NCBI RefSeq assembly: GCF_029846715.1
Contig: NZ_JARVWW010000034.1
Span: forward strand, 1 to 64,000
DNA from: Bradyrhizobium nivariense
GTDB lineage: Bacteria; Pseudomonadota; Alphaproteobacteria; Rhizobiales; Xanthobacteraceae
Reading direction: 5' to 3'
DNA length: 64,000 bases
The notes under the pieces are model-generated. The model was not told the DNA's origin. It searched no databases and saw only the letters and a program-made list of their open reading frames with translations. The position numbers and the translations under genes were made by a program. Each line of letters begins with the position of its first letter. Within the stretch, counting starts at the first letter, position 1. This document shows positions 17,995 through 26,887 of this stretch, piece by piece.

Positions 17995-18456
17995 TTAGTC
18001 CACCGGCAACGGTGCGTCGCGCTTGATCTCTTCCATCACCGCATAGGTTCGCGTCTCGCGCACGCCCGGCATCGACAGCAAGGTCTCGCCGAGGAACCGC
18101 CGATACGCGGTCATGTCTGCCAGCCGCGCCTTCACAAGATAGTCGAATCCGCCGGCAACCATGTGACACTCCAGCACTTCGGGCGCGAGTTTCACCGCGC
18201 GGGCAAAGCGCTCGAAATTGTCGGGCGTGGTCTTGTCGAGTAGCACCTCGACGAACACCAGGAGCCCGAGGCCGAGCCGGTGCGGGTTGAGCCGCGCGCC
18301 ATAGCCCTCGATAAAACCCTCTCTCTGCAAACGCTTCAGCCGCTCGCCGATCGAGGTCGGAGACAGCCCGATGCGTTCGGCGAGCTCGACATTGGCGATT
18401 CGCCCGTCCTGCTGCAAAATCGAGAGGATCTTCCGGTCGATTCGATCGAGTTCCAT
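17995..18456 (-). CDS. putR: Lrp/AsnC-family regulator, probable activator of putA
   Basis: A 153-residue Lrp-type regulator: N-terminal helix-turn-helix (MELDRIDRKILSILQQDGR, ELAERIGLSPTSIGERLKRL) and a C-terminal RAM ligand-binding domain (VECHMVAGGFDYLVKARL-like core). It is divergent from putA, the arrangement of PutR in other alphaproteobacteria, where the Lrp protein activates putA in response to proline. The ATG at 18456 is more plausible than the TTG at 18471, which overlaps one of two inverted repeats in the intergenic region. Confidence 0.9.
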   Translation of the reverse strand: MELDRIDRKILSILQQDGRIANVELAERIGLSPTSIGERLKRLQREGFIEGYGARLNPHRLGLGLLVFVEVLLDKTTPDNFERFARAVKLAPEVLECHMVAGGFDYLVKARLADMTAYRRFLGETLLSMPGVRETRTYAVMEEIKRDAPLPVD

Positions 18457-18463
18457 ATCTTCT

Positions 18464-18486
18464 AAGGTCAAATGGCTGATGACCTT
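18464..18486. promoter_or_regulatory. Inverted repeat, candidate PutR site 1
   Basis: AAGGTCA (18464-18470) and TGACCTT (18480-18486) flank 9 nt in the divergent putR-putA gap, close to the putR start. Confidence 0.55.
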
Positions 18487-18498
18487 AATTTTCTAAGC

Positions 18499-18514
18499 CA
18501 AATCAGCTGATTTG
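18499..18514. promoter_or_regulatory. 16-bp perfect palindrome, candidate PutR site 2
   Basis: CAAATCAGCTGATTTG is a perfect palindrome centred 65 bp before the putA ATG, a suitable place for an Lrp-type activator site. Confidence 0.6.
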
Positions 18515-18570
18515 TCTATCGAGCTACGGTAGCGCGGGCATTATCCTGGATTTGAGCCACAGGACACGCC

Positions 18571-21570
18571 ATGCCGAACATTCCGCCTCCCTTCATCGCC
18601 CCCTACGCGCCCGATGATGCCGAGATCGCTGCGCGCCTCTTGCCGGCCTCTCATCTCGGTCCGCCACAGGAGGCGCGGATCGATCGCACCGCGACGCGGC
18701 TGATCGAGGCCATCCGCAAGCGCGACGACCGGCTCGGCGGGGTCGAGGACATGCTGCGGGAGTTCGCGCTCTCGACCAAAGAAGGACTCGCTTTGATGGT
18801 GCTGGCCGAGGCGCTGCTGCGCGTGCCGGACGCGCGCACCGCCGACCAGTTCATCGAGGACAAGCTCGGCGAGGGCGACTTCATCCATCACGAGACCAAG
18901 TCCACCGCCTTCCTGGTCAACGCCTCGGCCTGGGCACTGGGCCTCTCGGCGCGGGTGATCCAGCCCGGCGAGACGCCCGACGGCACCATCGGGCGGCTGG
19001 TGAAGCGGCTGGGCGCACCGGCCGTGCGCACCGCCACGCGCCAGGCGATGCGGCTGATGGGCAATCATTTCGTGCTGGGGGAAACCATCGAGCAGGCGCT
19101 GGAGCGGGGCCGGCCGCGTTCCGGTGAGAGGCCGCGCTATTCCTTCGACATGCTCGGCGAAGGCGCGCGCACGGCCGCTGACGCCAAGCGCTATTTCGAC
19201 GCCTATGCGAGCGCGATAGAAACCATCGGCAGGTCCGCCGGCAGCCATCCTTTGCCCGATCGACCCGGTATCTCCGTCAAACTCTCGGCGCTGCATCCGC
19301 GCTTCGAGGCGGTCAGCCGCGAGCGCGTGATGGCTGAGTTGGTGCCGCAACTGCTGGACCTGGCGCAGCGCGCCAAGGCCCATGATCTCAACTTCACCGT
19401 CGACGCCGAGGAAGCTGACCGGCTGGAGTTGTCGCTCGACGTGATCGCGGCAACGCTCGCCGATCCCTCGCTTGCCGGTTGGGACGGATTTGGCCTCGCG
19501 ATCCAGGCCTATCAGAAGCGCGCCAGCGCCGTGATCGACTATGTCGACGCGCTCGCCCACGCGCATGACCGCAAGCTGATGGTGCGGCTGGTCAAGGGCG
19601 CCTATTGGGACACCGAGATCAAGCGCGCGCAGGAGCGCGGGCTCGACGGCTATCCCGTGTTCACGCGCAAGGCGATGACGGATCTGAACTTCGTCGCCTG
19701 CGCGTCAAAACTGCTCGGCTTGCGGCCACGCATCTTCCCGCAATTCGCCACCCACAACGCGCTGAGCGTCGCGACCGTGCTGGAGCTTGCCGGTGAGAAC
19801 GGCGGCTTCGAATTCCAGCGCCTGCACGGCATGGGCGAGGCGCTCTACGAGCAGCTCGCCAAGGATCACCCCGATATTACCTACCGCACCTACGCCCCGG
19901 TCGGCAGCCATCGCGACCTGCTTGCCTATCTGGTGCGGCGACTGTTGGAGAACGGTGCCAATTCCTCCTTCGTGGCGCAGGCCGCCGATTATCGCGTGCC
20001 TGTTACGGCGCTGTTGCAACGTCCGGCGGATGCCATCGTCCGGCCGCAGCAGGCGGCCCATGCCAAAATTCCGCTGCCGGGCGACCTCTACGCCCCCGAG
20101 CGGCGCAATTCACGTGGCGTCGAATTCGGCGCGCGTGCCGCGCTCGACCGGTTGCTGACGGAGGTCAAGGCCGAGACGGCCGAGCTCAAGTCGATCACTG
20201 AGGCAACGCCGGATCAGGCCCATGCGGCGGTGGCCGCAGCGCGCGCGGGCTTCACCGCCTGGAGCCGGACTCCGGCAGCCACACGCGCGGCGGCGTTGGA
20301 GCAGGCCGCGCATCTCCTGGAGAACCGCGCGCCCCATTTTATCGCGCTGCTGCAACGCGAGGGCGGCAAGACGCTCGACGATGCACAGTCGGAGCTGCGC
20401 GAGGCCGCCGACTTCTGCCGCTACTATGCCGCGCAGGGCCGCAAGCTTTTCGGCAACGATGTGGCGATGCGAGGCCCGACCGGCGAGAGCAACACGCTCG
20501 CCATGCGCGGCCGCGGCGTCTTCGTGGCGATCTCGCCGTGGAATTTTCCGCTGGCGATCTTCCTCGGCCAGGTCACGGCAGCGCTGATGGCCGGCAACAG
20601 CGTGGTGGCAAAACCCGCCGAGCAGACGCCGCGCATCGCACGCGAGGCCGTAGCCCTGCTGCACGAGGCCGGCATCCCGGCAAGCGCGCTGCATCTCGTC
20701 ACCGGCGACGGCCGCATCGGCGCAGTGCTGACGGCGCATCCCGACATCGCCGGCGTCGTCTTCACCGGCTCGACCGAGGTCGCGCGCAGCATCAACCGGG
20801 CACTGGCTGCCAAGGACGGACCGATCGTGCCGCTGATCGCGGAGACCGGCGGCATCAACACCATGATCGCGGATGCGACTGCGTTGCCCGAGCAGGTCGC
20901 AGACGATGTCGTCACCTCGGCGTTTCGTTCCGCCGGCCAGCGCTGCTCGGCGCTGCGGCTGCTGTTCGTGCAGGAGGACGTCGCCGACCGCATGATCGAG
21001 ATGATCGCGGGCGCGGCGCGCGAGTTGAAGATCGGCGATCCCAGCGACGTCGCGACCCATATCGGCCCGGTGATCGACGTTGAGGCCAAGCAGCGCCTCG
21101 ATGCGCACATCGCACGGATGAAGACCGAGGCGCGGCTGCACTTTGCCGGCACCGCGCCGGAAGGCTGCTTCGTCGCACCGCATATTTTCGAGCTTAGGGA
21201 TGCCGGCCAGCTCACCGAGGAGGTGTTCGGCCCGGTCCTCCACGTCGTGCGTTATCGTGCCGAAAATCTCGAACGCGTCCTGCAAGCCATCGAGCGCAGC
21301 GGCTACGGGCTGACGCTCGGCGTCCATTCGCGCATCGACGATACGATCGAGGCCATCGTCGACCGGGTCCAGATCGGCAACATCTACGTCAACCGCAACA
21401 TGATCGGCGCGGTGGTCGGCGTGCAGCCGTTCGGCGGCAACGGCCTGTCCGGAACCGGCCCGAAAGCCGGCGGTCCGCACTACCTCGCGCGCTTTGCGAC
21501 CGAGCAGACCGTGACGATCAACACCGCAGCAGCCGGCGGCAACGCTGCCCTGCTCGCAGGGGATGAGTGA
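18571..21570 (+). CDS. putA: Bifunctional proline dehydrogenase / L-glutamate gamma-semialdehyde dehydrogenase
   Basis: A 999-residue PutA that converts proline to glutamate in two steps with substrate channelling. The FAD-dependent PRODH barrel covers about residues 70-480 (ISVKLSALHPRFE, LMVRLVKGAYWDTEIKRAQ, PQFATHNA); the NAD-dependent aldehyde dehydrogenase covers about 515-990, with the catalytic nucleophile Cys792 in SAGQRCSAL and the motif ISPWNFPLAIF. It lacks the N-terminal ribbon-helix-helix domain of enterobacterial PutA, so it cannot repress its own gene; the divergent Lrp protein presumably regulates it. Length and Cys792 agree with the crystallised Bradyrhizobium enzyme. Start at ATG 18571 matches that protein. 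Confidence 0.98.
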   Translation: MPNIPPPFIAPYAPDDAEIAARLLPASHLGPPQEARIDRTATRLIEAIRKRDDRLGGVEDMLREFALSTKEGLALMVLAEALLRVPDARTADQFIEDKLGEGDFIHHETKSTAFLVNASAWALGLSARVIQPGETPDGTIGRLVKRLGAPAVRTATRQAMRLMGNHFVLGETIEQALERGRPRSGERPRYSFDMLGEGARTAADAKRYFDAYASAIETIGRSAGSHPLPDRPGISVKLSALHPRFEAVSRERVMAELVPQLLDLAQRAKAHDLNFTVDAEEADRLELSLDVIAATLADPSLAGWDGFGLAIQAYQKRASAVIDYVDALAHAHDRKLMVRLVKGAYWDTEIKRAQERGLDGYPVFTRKAMTDLNFVACASKLLGLRPRIFPQFATHNALSVATVLELAGENGGFEFQRLHGMGEALYEQLAKDHPDITYRTYAPVGSHRDLLAYLVRRLLENGANSSFVAQAADYRVPVTALLQRPADAIVRPQQAAHAKIPLPGDLYAPERRNSRGVEFGARAALDRLLTEVKAETAELKSITEATPDQAHAAVAAARAGFTAWSRTPAATRAAALEQAAHLLENRAPHFIALLQREGGKTLDDAQSELREAADFCRYYAAQGRKLFGNDVAMRGPTGESNTLAMRGRGVFVAISPWNFPLAIFLGQVTAALMAGNSVVAKPAEQTPRIAREAVALLHEAGIPASALHLVTGDGRIGAVLTAHPDIAGVVFTGSTEVARSINRALAAKDGPIVPLIAETGGINTMIADATALPEQVADDVVTSAFRSAGQRCSALRLLFVQEDVADRMIEMIAGAARELKIGDPSDVATHIGPVIDVEAKQRLDAHIARMKTEARLHFAGTAPEGCFVAPHIFELRDAGQLTEEVFGPVLHVVRYRAENLERVLQAIERSGYGLTLGVHSRIDDTIEAIVDRVQIGNIYVNRNMIGAVVGVQPFGGNGLSGTGPKAGGPHYLARFATEQTVTINTAAAGGNAALLAGDE

Positions 21571-21681
21571 GGCGCCGCGAGGAGCGTTGCATCCCGGCAA
21601 AACATCGGTCTAATGCTCCCATGGCTTGCCCCGCCAATTCCAGCGCGCGGGAAACAACATAAGTGAGGGAGCAACGCCGCG

Positions 21682-22887
21682 ATGGAAAAGGGCATTTTTG
21701 CAGGGCTCAAGGTTCTGGACTGCGCGAGCTTCATCGCAGCGCCCGCGGCCGCGACCGTGCTGTCGGATTTCGGCGCTGACGTCGTCAAGATCGAACCGCC
21801 CGGCGCCGGCGATCCCTACCGCAATCTGCCCAACATTCCGGGCTATCCGACCAGTGAGCACAATTTCGCCTGGCTGCTTGAGGCCCGCAACAAGAAGAGC
21901 ATCGCGCTTGACCTCGCAAAGCCCGAGGCGCAGGCCGTGCTCTACAAGCTCGTGGAAGAGGCCGACGTCTTCATCACCAACATGCCGCCACCGGTGCGCG
22001 CCAAGCTCGGCATCACCTATGACCACCTCGCCCATCTCAACGACCGGCTGATCTACGCCTCCTTCACCGGCTATGGCGAGAAGGGCGAGGAGGCCAACAA
22101 GCCCGGCTTCGACAGCAACGCCTATTGGGCGCGTTCCGGCCTGATGGACCTCGTCCGCGCCGACACCGACACGACGCCGGCCCGCTCGGTCGCCGGCATG
22201 GGTGACCATCCCTGCGCCATGGCGTTCTACGGTGCCATCGTCACCGCGCTCTATCAGCGCGAGAAGACCGGCAAGGGCTCGCATGTCGCCTCCAATTTGA
22301 TGGCGAACGGCGTGTGGGCCGCCAGCGTGCTGGCGCAGGCAAAACTCTGCGGCGCCAAGTTCGCCGAGCGGCGGCCACGCGAACGCGCGCTGAACGCGGT
22401 CGCCAACCACTACCAGTGCAAGGACGGCCGCTGGCTGATCCTGTCGCTGCTGAGCGAGGAGAAGCAGTTTCCGACGCTGGCCAAGTGTCTGGGCCGCGAA
22501 GACCTCATCACCGATCGGCGTTTCGCCACCAAACCCGACCGTCACGCCCGCTCGGTCGAGCTGATCAAGATCTTTGACGAGACCTTCGCGACCAGGGATC
22601 TCGCCGAATGGCGAAAAATCCTCGACGGCAACGGCCTCGTATTCGGCATCGTCGGCATTTTGGACGACATTCCGAACGACAAGCAGATGCTCGACAACGA
22701 GGTGCTGGTGCCGTTCGAGAACGACACCATGCTCACCATCTCCAGCCCGATCTGGATCGACGGCGCCAAGAAAGTGCAGCCACGCAAGCCGCCCGGCGTC
22801 GGCGAGCACAGTGACGAGATTTTGCGTGGCGCAGGATACGACGAGGCCGCGATCAAGCAGCTGCGAGGGTCGGGAGCGGTGGGGTAA
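21682..22887 (+). CDS. Class III (CaiB/BaiF) CoA-transferase
   Basis: A 401-residue family III CoA-transferase, distinct from the one at 2485. GLKVLDCASFIAAPAAATVLSDFGADVVKIEPP is the N-terminal nucleotide-fold signature, split here by residue rather than quoted whole in function: LDCASFIAAP binds CoA and GADVVKIEPP is the family block. The likely catalytic Asp lies in AGMGDHPCAMA (about residue 175). No other CoA-ester gene sits beside it; putA lies upstream and a glutathione transferase follows after a repeat. Donor and acceptor acids cannot be predicted. Confidence 0.9.
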   Translation: MEKGIFAGLKVLDCASFIAAPAAATVLSDFGADVVKIEPPGAGDPYRNLPNIPGYPTSEHNFAWLLEARNKKSIALDLAKPEAQAVLYKLVEEADVFITNMPPPVRAKLGITYDHLAHLNDRLIYASFTGYGEKGEEANKPGFDSNAYWARSGLMDLVRADTDTTPARSVAGMGDHPCAMAFYGAIVTALYQREKTGKGSHVASNLMANGVWAASVLAQAKLCGAKFAERRPRERALNAVANHYQCKDGRWLILSLLSEEKQFPTLAKCLGREDLITDRRFATKPDRHARSVELIKIFDETFATRDLAEWRKILDGNGLVFGIVGILDDIPNDKQMLDNEVLVPFENDTMLTISSPIWIDGAKKVQPRKPPGVGEHSDEILRGAGYDEAAIKQLRGSGAVG

Positions 22888-22914
22888 GAGGCTCCGCCGG
22901 TGATACATCCACGC

Positions 22915-23056
22915 TGTCGTCCCGGCGAAGGCCGGGCCCATAGCCCAGAGAGGAAGTTGTCGGACGAAGCTGGTAACTCCAAGTCTTCGCCAAACCACGT
23001 TCGGTGGTTATGGGTCCCGGCCCCCGTGCGCAATTGCGCACTAGGCCGGGACGACG
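22915..23056. repeat. Palindromic repeat, family A (copy 2)
   Basis: It begins TGTCGTCCCGGCGAAGG and closes with GGCCGGGACGACG. Its right arm contains an extra perfect 16-bp palindrome, GTGCGCAATTGCGCAC at 23026-23041, absent from the other copies. Its core resembles the copy at 33892. Confidence 0.8.
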
Positions 23057-23102
23057 TTGGGGACGTAGATCGCTTCAACAATCACCGTCATTGCGAGGTC
23101 CC

Positions 23103-23750
23103 ATGCCCAGCTATCGCCTGCACTACTTCCCCGAATCCGGCAACAGCTACAAGCTGGCGCTGATGCTGACGCTTTGCGGCGAGAGGTTCGAGCCGGTCTG
23201 GACCGACTTTGGCGGCGGCGTCACGCGCACGCCGGAATGGCGCCGGAGCGTGAACGAGATGGGCGAGATTCCCGTGCTCGAAGTCGACGGTGTGAAGATG
23301 ACGCAAACCGCGCCGGTCCTGCTCAGGCTCGCCGAACAATACGGCCGTTTCGGCGGCGAGACGGCGGATGAAAAGTTCGAGCTGTTGCGCTGGCTGTTCT
23401 GGGACAACCACAAGCTCACCGGTTACATGGCGACCTACCGCTTCATGCGCGCGTTCACGCAAAACAACGATCCGCAGGTGCTAAAGCACTTTCGCCGGCG
23501 GCTCGAGGATTTTCTCGGCATTCTCGACGGCCATCTCCAGCACAATGAATTCGCGACCGGCACCAAGCCGACGGTCGCCGATATTTCGATGATGGCCTAT
23601 CTGCACTATCCGAGCGACGAGCACGGCTTCGATTTCGCGGAAAGCCATCCCGCCATCCACGCCTGGCTTGGCCGCATGGCCGCACTGCCCGGCTGGCAGC
23701 CGGCCTACGAGCTGCTGCCCGGCAAGCGGATGACGAATTACGCGAAATGA
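23103..23750 (+). CDS. Glutathione S-transferase family protein
   Basis: A 215-residue cytosolic GST. The thioredoxin-like N-domain (residues 1-80) contains LHYFPESGNSYKLALML with a possible activating Ser/Tyr, and the GSH-contact segment EIPVLEVDG ... TQTAPVLLRLAEQYG with the conserved cis-Pro and Gln-Thr/Ser pair. The all-alpha C-domain ends with KPTVADISMMAYLHY, the N-capping box region. Substrate unknown. The ATG at 23103 is the only start placed directly before the thioredoxin fold; further upstream lies repeat DNA. Confidence 0.9.
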   Translation: MPSYRLHYFPESGNSYKLALMLTLCGERFEPVWTDFGGGVTRTPEWRRSVNEMGEIPVLEVDGVKMTQTAPVLLRLAEQYGRFGGETADEKFELLRWLFWDNHKLTGYMATYRFMRAFTQNNDPQVLKHFRRRLEDFLGILDGHLQHNEFATGTKPTVADISMMAYLHYPSDEHGFDFAESHPAIHAWLGRMAALPGWQPAYELLPGKRMTNYAK

Positions 23751-23758
23751 TGGCCCTG

Positions 23759-23923
23759 CTATCGCAGCGCCAGCCAGCCGAGCGTGAACAGGATTCCGCC
23801 GATGATGACGACGACCGCGACCGCCCAGGTGCTGACGCGGATGCTGCCGGTGACCTGCTTGGCTTCTTCATTGCGCGCGATCTCGCGATTGCGCTCCTTG
23901 TTGGCGTCGCTGGTGTCCGTCAT
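23759..23923 (-). CDS. Small single-pass membrane protein (54 residues)
   Basis: Read on the minus strand, this short frame encodes MTDTSDANKERNREIARNEE, then AKQVTGSIRVSTWAVAVVVI and IGGILFTLGWLALR. The first 25 residues are strongly charged and helical, followed by one 22-residue transmembrane helix and a single C-terminal Arg. Codon use is GC-biased as in true genes. It ends 8 bp from the convergent GST stop. I do not recognise a function; it resembles small stress- or assembly-related inner-membrane proteins only in layout. Confidence 0.7.
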   Translation of the reverse strand: MTDTSDANKERNREIARNEEAKQVTGSIRVSTWAVAVVVIIGGILFTLGWLALR

Positions 23924-23948
23924 GGGTCATCCAAATCGCTTTGTGTGC

Positions 23949-25499
23949 CTAACGCGTCTTGATGAAGCACATGCCGATGCGGTGCGAGGCCGAAGCAGCC
24001 TGACAGGTCAAATCTTTAGCACAGCTCCATGACGTAAAACTCCTGTCAACCGATCCCGATCCCGCATTTCCCAGGGAACAATGCGCGCCCCAGCCGTCCT
24101 GATATTCGGTCCCGGCCAGCTCATTGCTGCCGCGGGTCTGCGGTCGACCGGCAAATCCGCGTGAGAAATCAGGGCGTCTGCCTGCGGCAATCGCGGTCAG
24201 AATGTCGCGGCGGCGCACCTGGTCGCCAAGAAAATGCGGCGACGCCGGCACGATCGCGGCGTTGGACGGCTTGTCCGCAAGCCAATCGACGCCCGGGAAA
24301 TGAAAGCCGCCGATGCCGCGGGTCTGGTGGCAGCCGGCACAGGTGACGTCGTTGAGGCGGCGCTGGAAACCCGCGACCGAGCGGACGTTCTGCATGTCGA
24401 AGCCGCGCGCCGCCGCCTGCTTCAGCGCACCGACCACGTCATTGTCGGTGAAAACAGGCTCGCCTTTGCCTTCTTCCTTGCCCTCCCCTTGCATCATGCC
24501 GAACTCCGGCTGCAACGAGGAAGCATCGAGGCCGGCGGGCGTCGGCACGATCGCGGCCTTGGCCAGGAATTTTTCCGGGATCAGTATCGTGCCGCGATCG
24601 AAGTCGCGAAGATGATCGGGCGCAAGCAGCCAATCCCTGAAGTCGCGCCGGAGATCATTGTCGGCAAGAATGCGATCGCGGTCGATCTGGTTCTCCAGCG
24701 TCGATTCCTCGAACGTCTTCGAAGCGGCGTCGTACTTGAACACCTTGAGCAGATAGTCGGAGCGGAAATCGTGCAGCGCCGATCTCGGCGCAACCGAGAT
24801 CTGGATGTTGGTCTCGATGCGATCAAGCATCGCATCGAAAGGATAAAAGCTGCTGCCGATCAGCCCCTGCCAGTCGCCATTGCCGAGCCAGCGTCGCGCG
24901 ACCTCGGCGCAGGTGATCGGCTTGCCGCTCCCGTCAGTCTGGCGTGCATCGCGCGCCTTCATCACCAGATTGAGCGTCATCGGCAGCCGCGTCGCTGTCC
25001 TGCCGCCGTCCGGCTTGGTCTCGAAACGCGCAAGACGGTAGACCAGTCGGATCTCGCCGCAGGACTCTTCCGAGACATAGGCGCGGTCCATGCGGTTGAC
25101 GATGCCGGCCAGCACGATACGGGTGTCGCGGGATTTCAGATTGGCCCGATCGAACAATTGCACGTCAAAGCCTTCGCCGACGCCGATGGTCTCGGTCGGA
25201 TAGGCCGCTTTTTGCCGGGCGACGTAGCGGTCGAGCTCCGCGTCGATCGCGGGGGGAATTTCCTTGAGCTGCGGCAACCACGAGAACATCAGATCGGTCG
25301 TCAGCGGAAAGCTCGCGTTCCGCTCCGGCCACAACAGGCGCGAGATCGTGAGTGCATCGTGCTGGTCGAGTTCGCGCAGGAGATCGGGATCGGTGATCGC
25401 CGTGCCGCGCGTGAGTGGCGCGGTCTCTGCCGCCGAAATCGAAACGGCGCCGCCAAACAATGCGGCAGCGGCAACGAGAATTCGCAACGCGCGGCTCAT
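23949..25499 (-). CDS. Secreted protein with one haem-c motif
   Basis: A 516-residue protein of unknown function. A Sec signal peptide (MSRALRILVAAAALFGGAVS) directs export. One CAGCH motif (Cys387, Cys390, His391) suggests covalent haem, supported by the flanking VTCAGCHQTRGIGGFHF typical of c-type cytochromes and di-haem peroxidase relatives; Met ligands are not obvious. Several further cysteines lie near the C-terminus (HCSLG, WSCAKDLTCQ, GMCFI), perhaps forming disulfides. The gene is alone on its strand, downstream of a strong terminator that closes the preceding gene. The region between signal and haem motif matches no family I recognise. Confidence 0.8.
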   Translation of the reverse strand: MSRALRILVAAAALFGGAVSISAAETAPLTRGTAITDPDLLRELDQHDALTISRLLWPERNASFPLTTDLMFSWLPQLKEIPPAIDAELDRYVARQKAAYPTETIGVGEGFDVQLFDRANLKSRDTRIVLAGIVNRMDRAYVSEESCGEIRLVYRLARFETKPDGGRTATRLPMTLNLVMKARDARQTDGSGKPITCAEVARRWLGNGDWQGLIGSSFYPFDAMLDRIETNIQISVAPRSALHDFRSDYLLKVFKYDAASKTFEESTLENQIDRDRILADNDLRRDFRDWLLAPDHLRDFDRGTILIPEKFLAKAAIVPTPAGLDASSLQPEFGMMQGEGKEEGKGEPVFTDNDVVGALKQAAARGFDMQNVRSVAGFQRRLNDVTCAGCHQTRGIGGFHFPGVDWLADKPSNAAIVPASPHFLGDQVRRRDILTAIAAGRRPDFSRGFAGRPQTRGSNELAGTEYQDGWGAHCSLGNAGSGSVDRSFTSWSCAKDLTCQAASASHRIGMCFIKTR

Positions 25500-25536
25500 G
25501 CCCTAGGTAACACCGCGCAGGGACGGCTATTCAAGC

Positions 25537-25568
25537 AAAAAGGCGCTTCACATGGTGGTGAAGCGCCT
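25537..25568 (-). terminator. Strong rho-independent terminator
   Basis: On the minus strand an 11-bp perfect stem, AGGCGCTTCAC / GTGAAGCGCCT, with a 6-nt loop is followed directly by a run of five T. It lies 25 bp after the stop of the gene at 25593-26612 and before the next gene on that strand. This is the clearest intrinsic terminator in the window. Confidence 0.88.
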
Positions 25569-25592
25569 CTTCGCAAGTCGGATATGAGCCGC

Positions 25593-26612
25593 TCAGCGCG
25601 CGACGATCAGGCCCTTGCTGGTGACGACGACCCAGCGGCCGTCCTGACGGCGGATCGCATCGACACGGCCAACTCCCGGAATGGGGTCGCCGGCATAGAC
25701 CTCGTAAAGGCCACCGCGGCCCTCGACCAGCGCGCCGCCGTTGGAGACGTCGCGCAGCACCCAGCCTTCGACGGTCGGTAGCCGGCCGACCTCCGTCTTG
25801 GGTGCGGCGGGCGCCGGCGCAGCTGCTGCGGTCGCAACCTGGGTCGGCGCGATCGAGCCGGTGGTTTCTTTCGCGGGCACGGCGGCTGCGGTCTGGGCGG
25901 GGGCTGCCGGCGGGGTGGCACGGAGCTTGTCGACGGTCTCGGACAGCTTTGCGATTTTGGCCATCGGCTCGGCCTGCGCCTTCTCGAGCTTGTCGAGACG
26001 GTCGTTGGCCCGGTTGAACTGACCGAGGCCGGTCTTGGAGGTGTGCTCGAAATTGGCCTTGAGCGCGACGACATCGGCGTCGATCCGGGCGACCGAGGAT
26101 TCCAGCGCGCTGGTGTCGGCGACCTGTGCCGGCGCGGGGGCGGCGAAGTGCATCATGCCGGCGGTCGCGAGCGCGCCGCTGATGGCGCCGACGCTGGCCG
26201 CAATCGCCACCACCGCGGCCATCGCCGACAAGCGGCGCTTGCCGCCGGTCTCGCGCGGCTCGTCCGCCTTCACATGCGGCGCAAACTCCTCACGGTCCCA
26301 GGACCGCTCCGCGGGTGCCATGACGATGAGCTTGCCGGGCTTTGGCTCGGACTTGGTCTCGGACTTGGTCTCGGCTTTGGCTTCGAACTTCGGCACCTCG
26401 ATCCTCGATGCCTCGATTTTTGGCGGCTCGACTTTGACCGGGTCGGGCTTGCCTGGATCAGGCTTGACTGGATCAGGCTTGGGCGGCGCCTCGTGGTCGG
26501 GGGCAATCGAGGGGGCCTCGATCCCAGCAGCCTCGACGGCCTGCGGCACGGTCGCTGCGGCTTCAGCGACGCCAGTATCCTGGACGGCCTGCTCGGGCAT
26601 TGGTTCGCTCAC
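25593..26612 (-). CDS. Proline-rich membrane-anchored protein of unknown function
   Basis: A 339-residue protein. The N-terminal ~115 residues are low-complexity, with PDPVKPDPGKPDPVKVEPP followed by ETKSETKSEPK. One transmembrane helix lies near residues 130-155 (LSAMAAVVAIAASVGAISGA). A coiled coil (about 170-225, DKLEKAQAEPMAKIAKLSET) follows, then an Ala/Pro linker and a small folded C-terminal domain, VEGWVLRDVSNGGALVEGRG ... VVVTSKGLIVAR. The C-terminal part probably lies in the periplasm. It ends in a strong terminator. No function can be assigned; layout suggests a cell-envelope scaffold. Confidence 0.8.
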   Translation of the reverse strand: MSEPMPEQAVQDTGVAEAAATVPQAVEAAGIEAPSIAPDHEAPPKPDPVKPDPGKPDPVKVEPPKIEASRIEVPKFEAKAETKSETKSEPKPGKLIVMAPAERSWDREEFAPHVKADEPRETGGKRRLSAMAAVVAIAASVGAISGALATAGMMHFAAPAPAQVADTSALESSVARIDADVVALKANFEHTSKTGLGQFNRANDRLDKLEKAQAEPMAKIAKLSETVDKLRATPPAAPAQTAAAVPAKETTGSIAPTQVATAAAAPAPAAPKTEVGRLPTVEGWVLRDVSNGGALVEGRGGLYEVYAGDPIPGVGRVDAIRRQDGRWVVVTSKGLIVAR

Positions 26613-26887
26613 GGCTCAAATACTCCAGTCTCGGTTGACCTTTTGGTAACTTTCATTGCTTGCGAATTCCTTACCTGCGGACCCGCTTACCAAAATTTTA
26701 GGAACTCATCCGGGGCCGAATTTGGCCGGGAAAGTGGAACCGGTGTGGCGGCGTGCAACAAATTGTCAGCTGGGCGGCCTTGCGGCAGGCCACGCTCTCG
26801 CCGAACGGGCTGTTTGCCCGTCCCTGTTACCCGGCTAACATGACTGTCCTGTCAGCCAGAACGGCTCCAGAAGGCCCTTGGGGTGTC

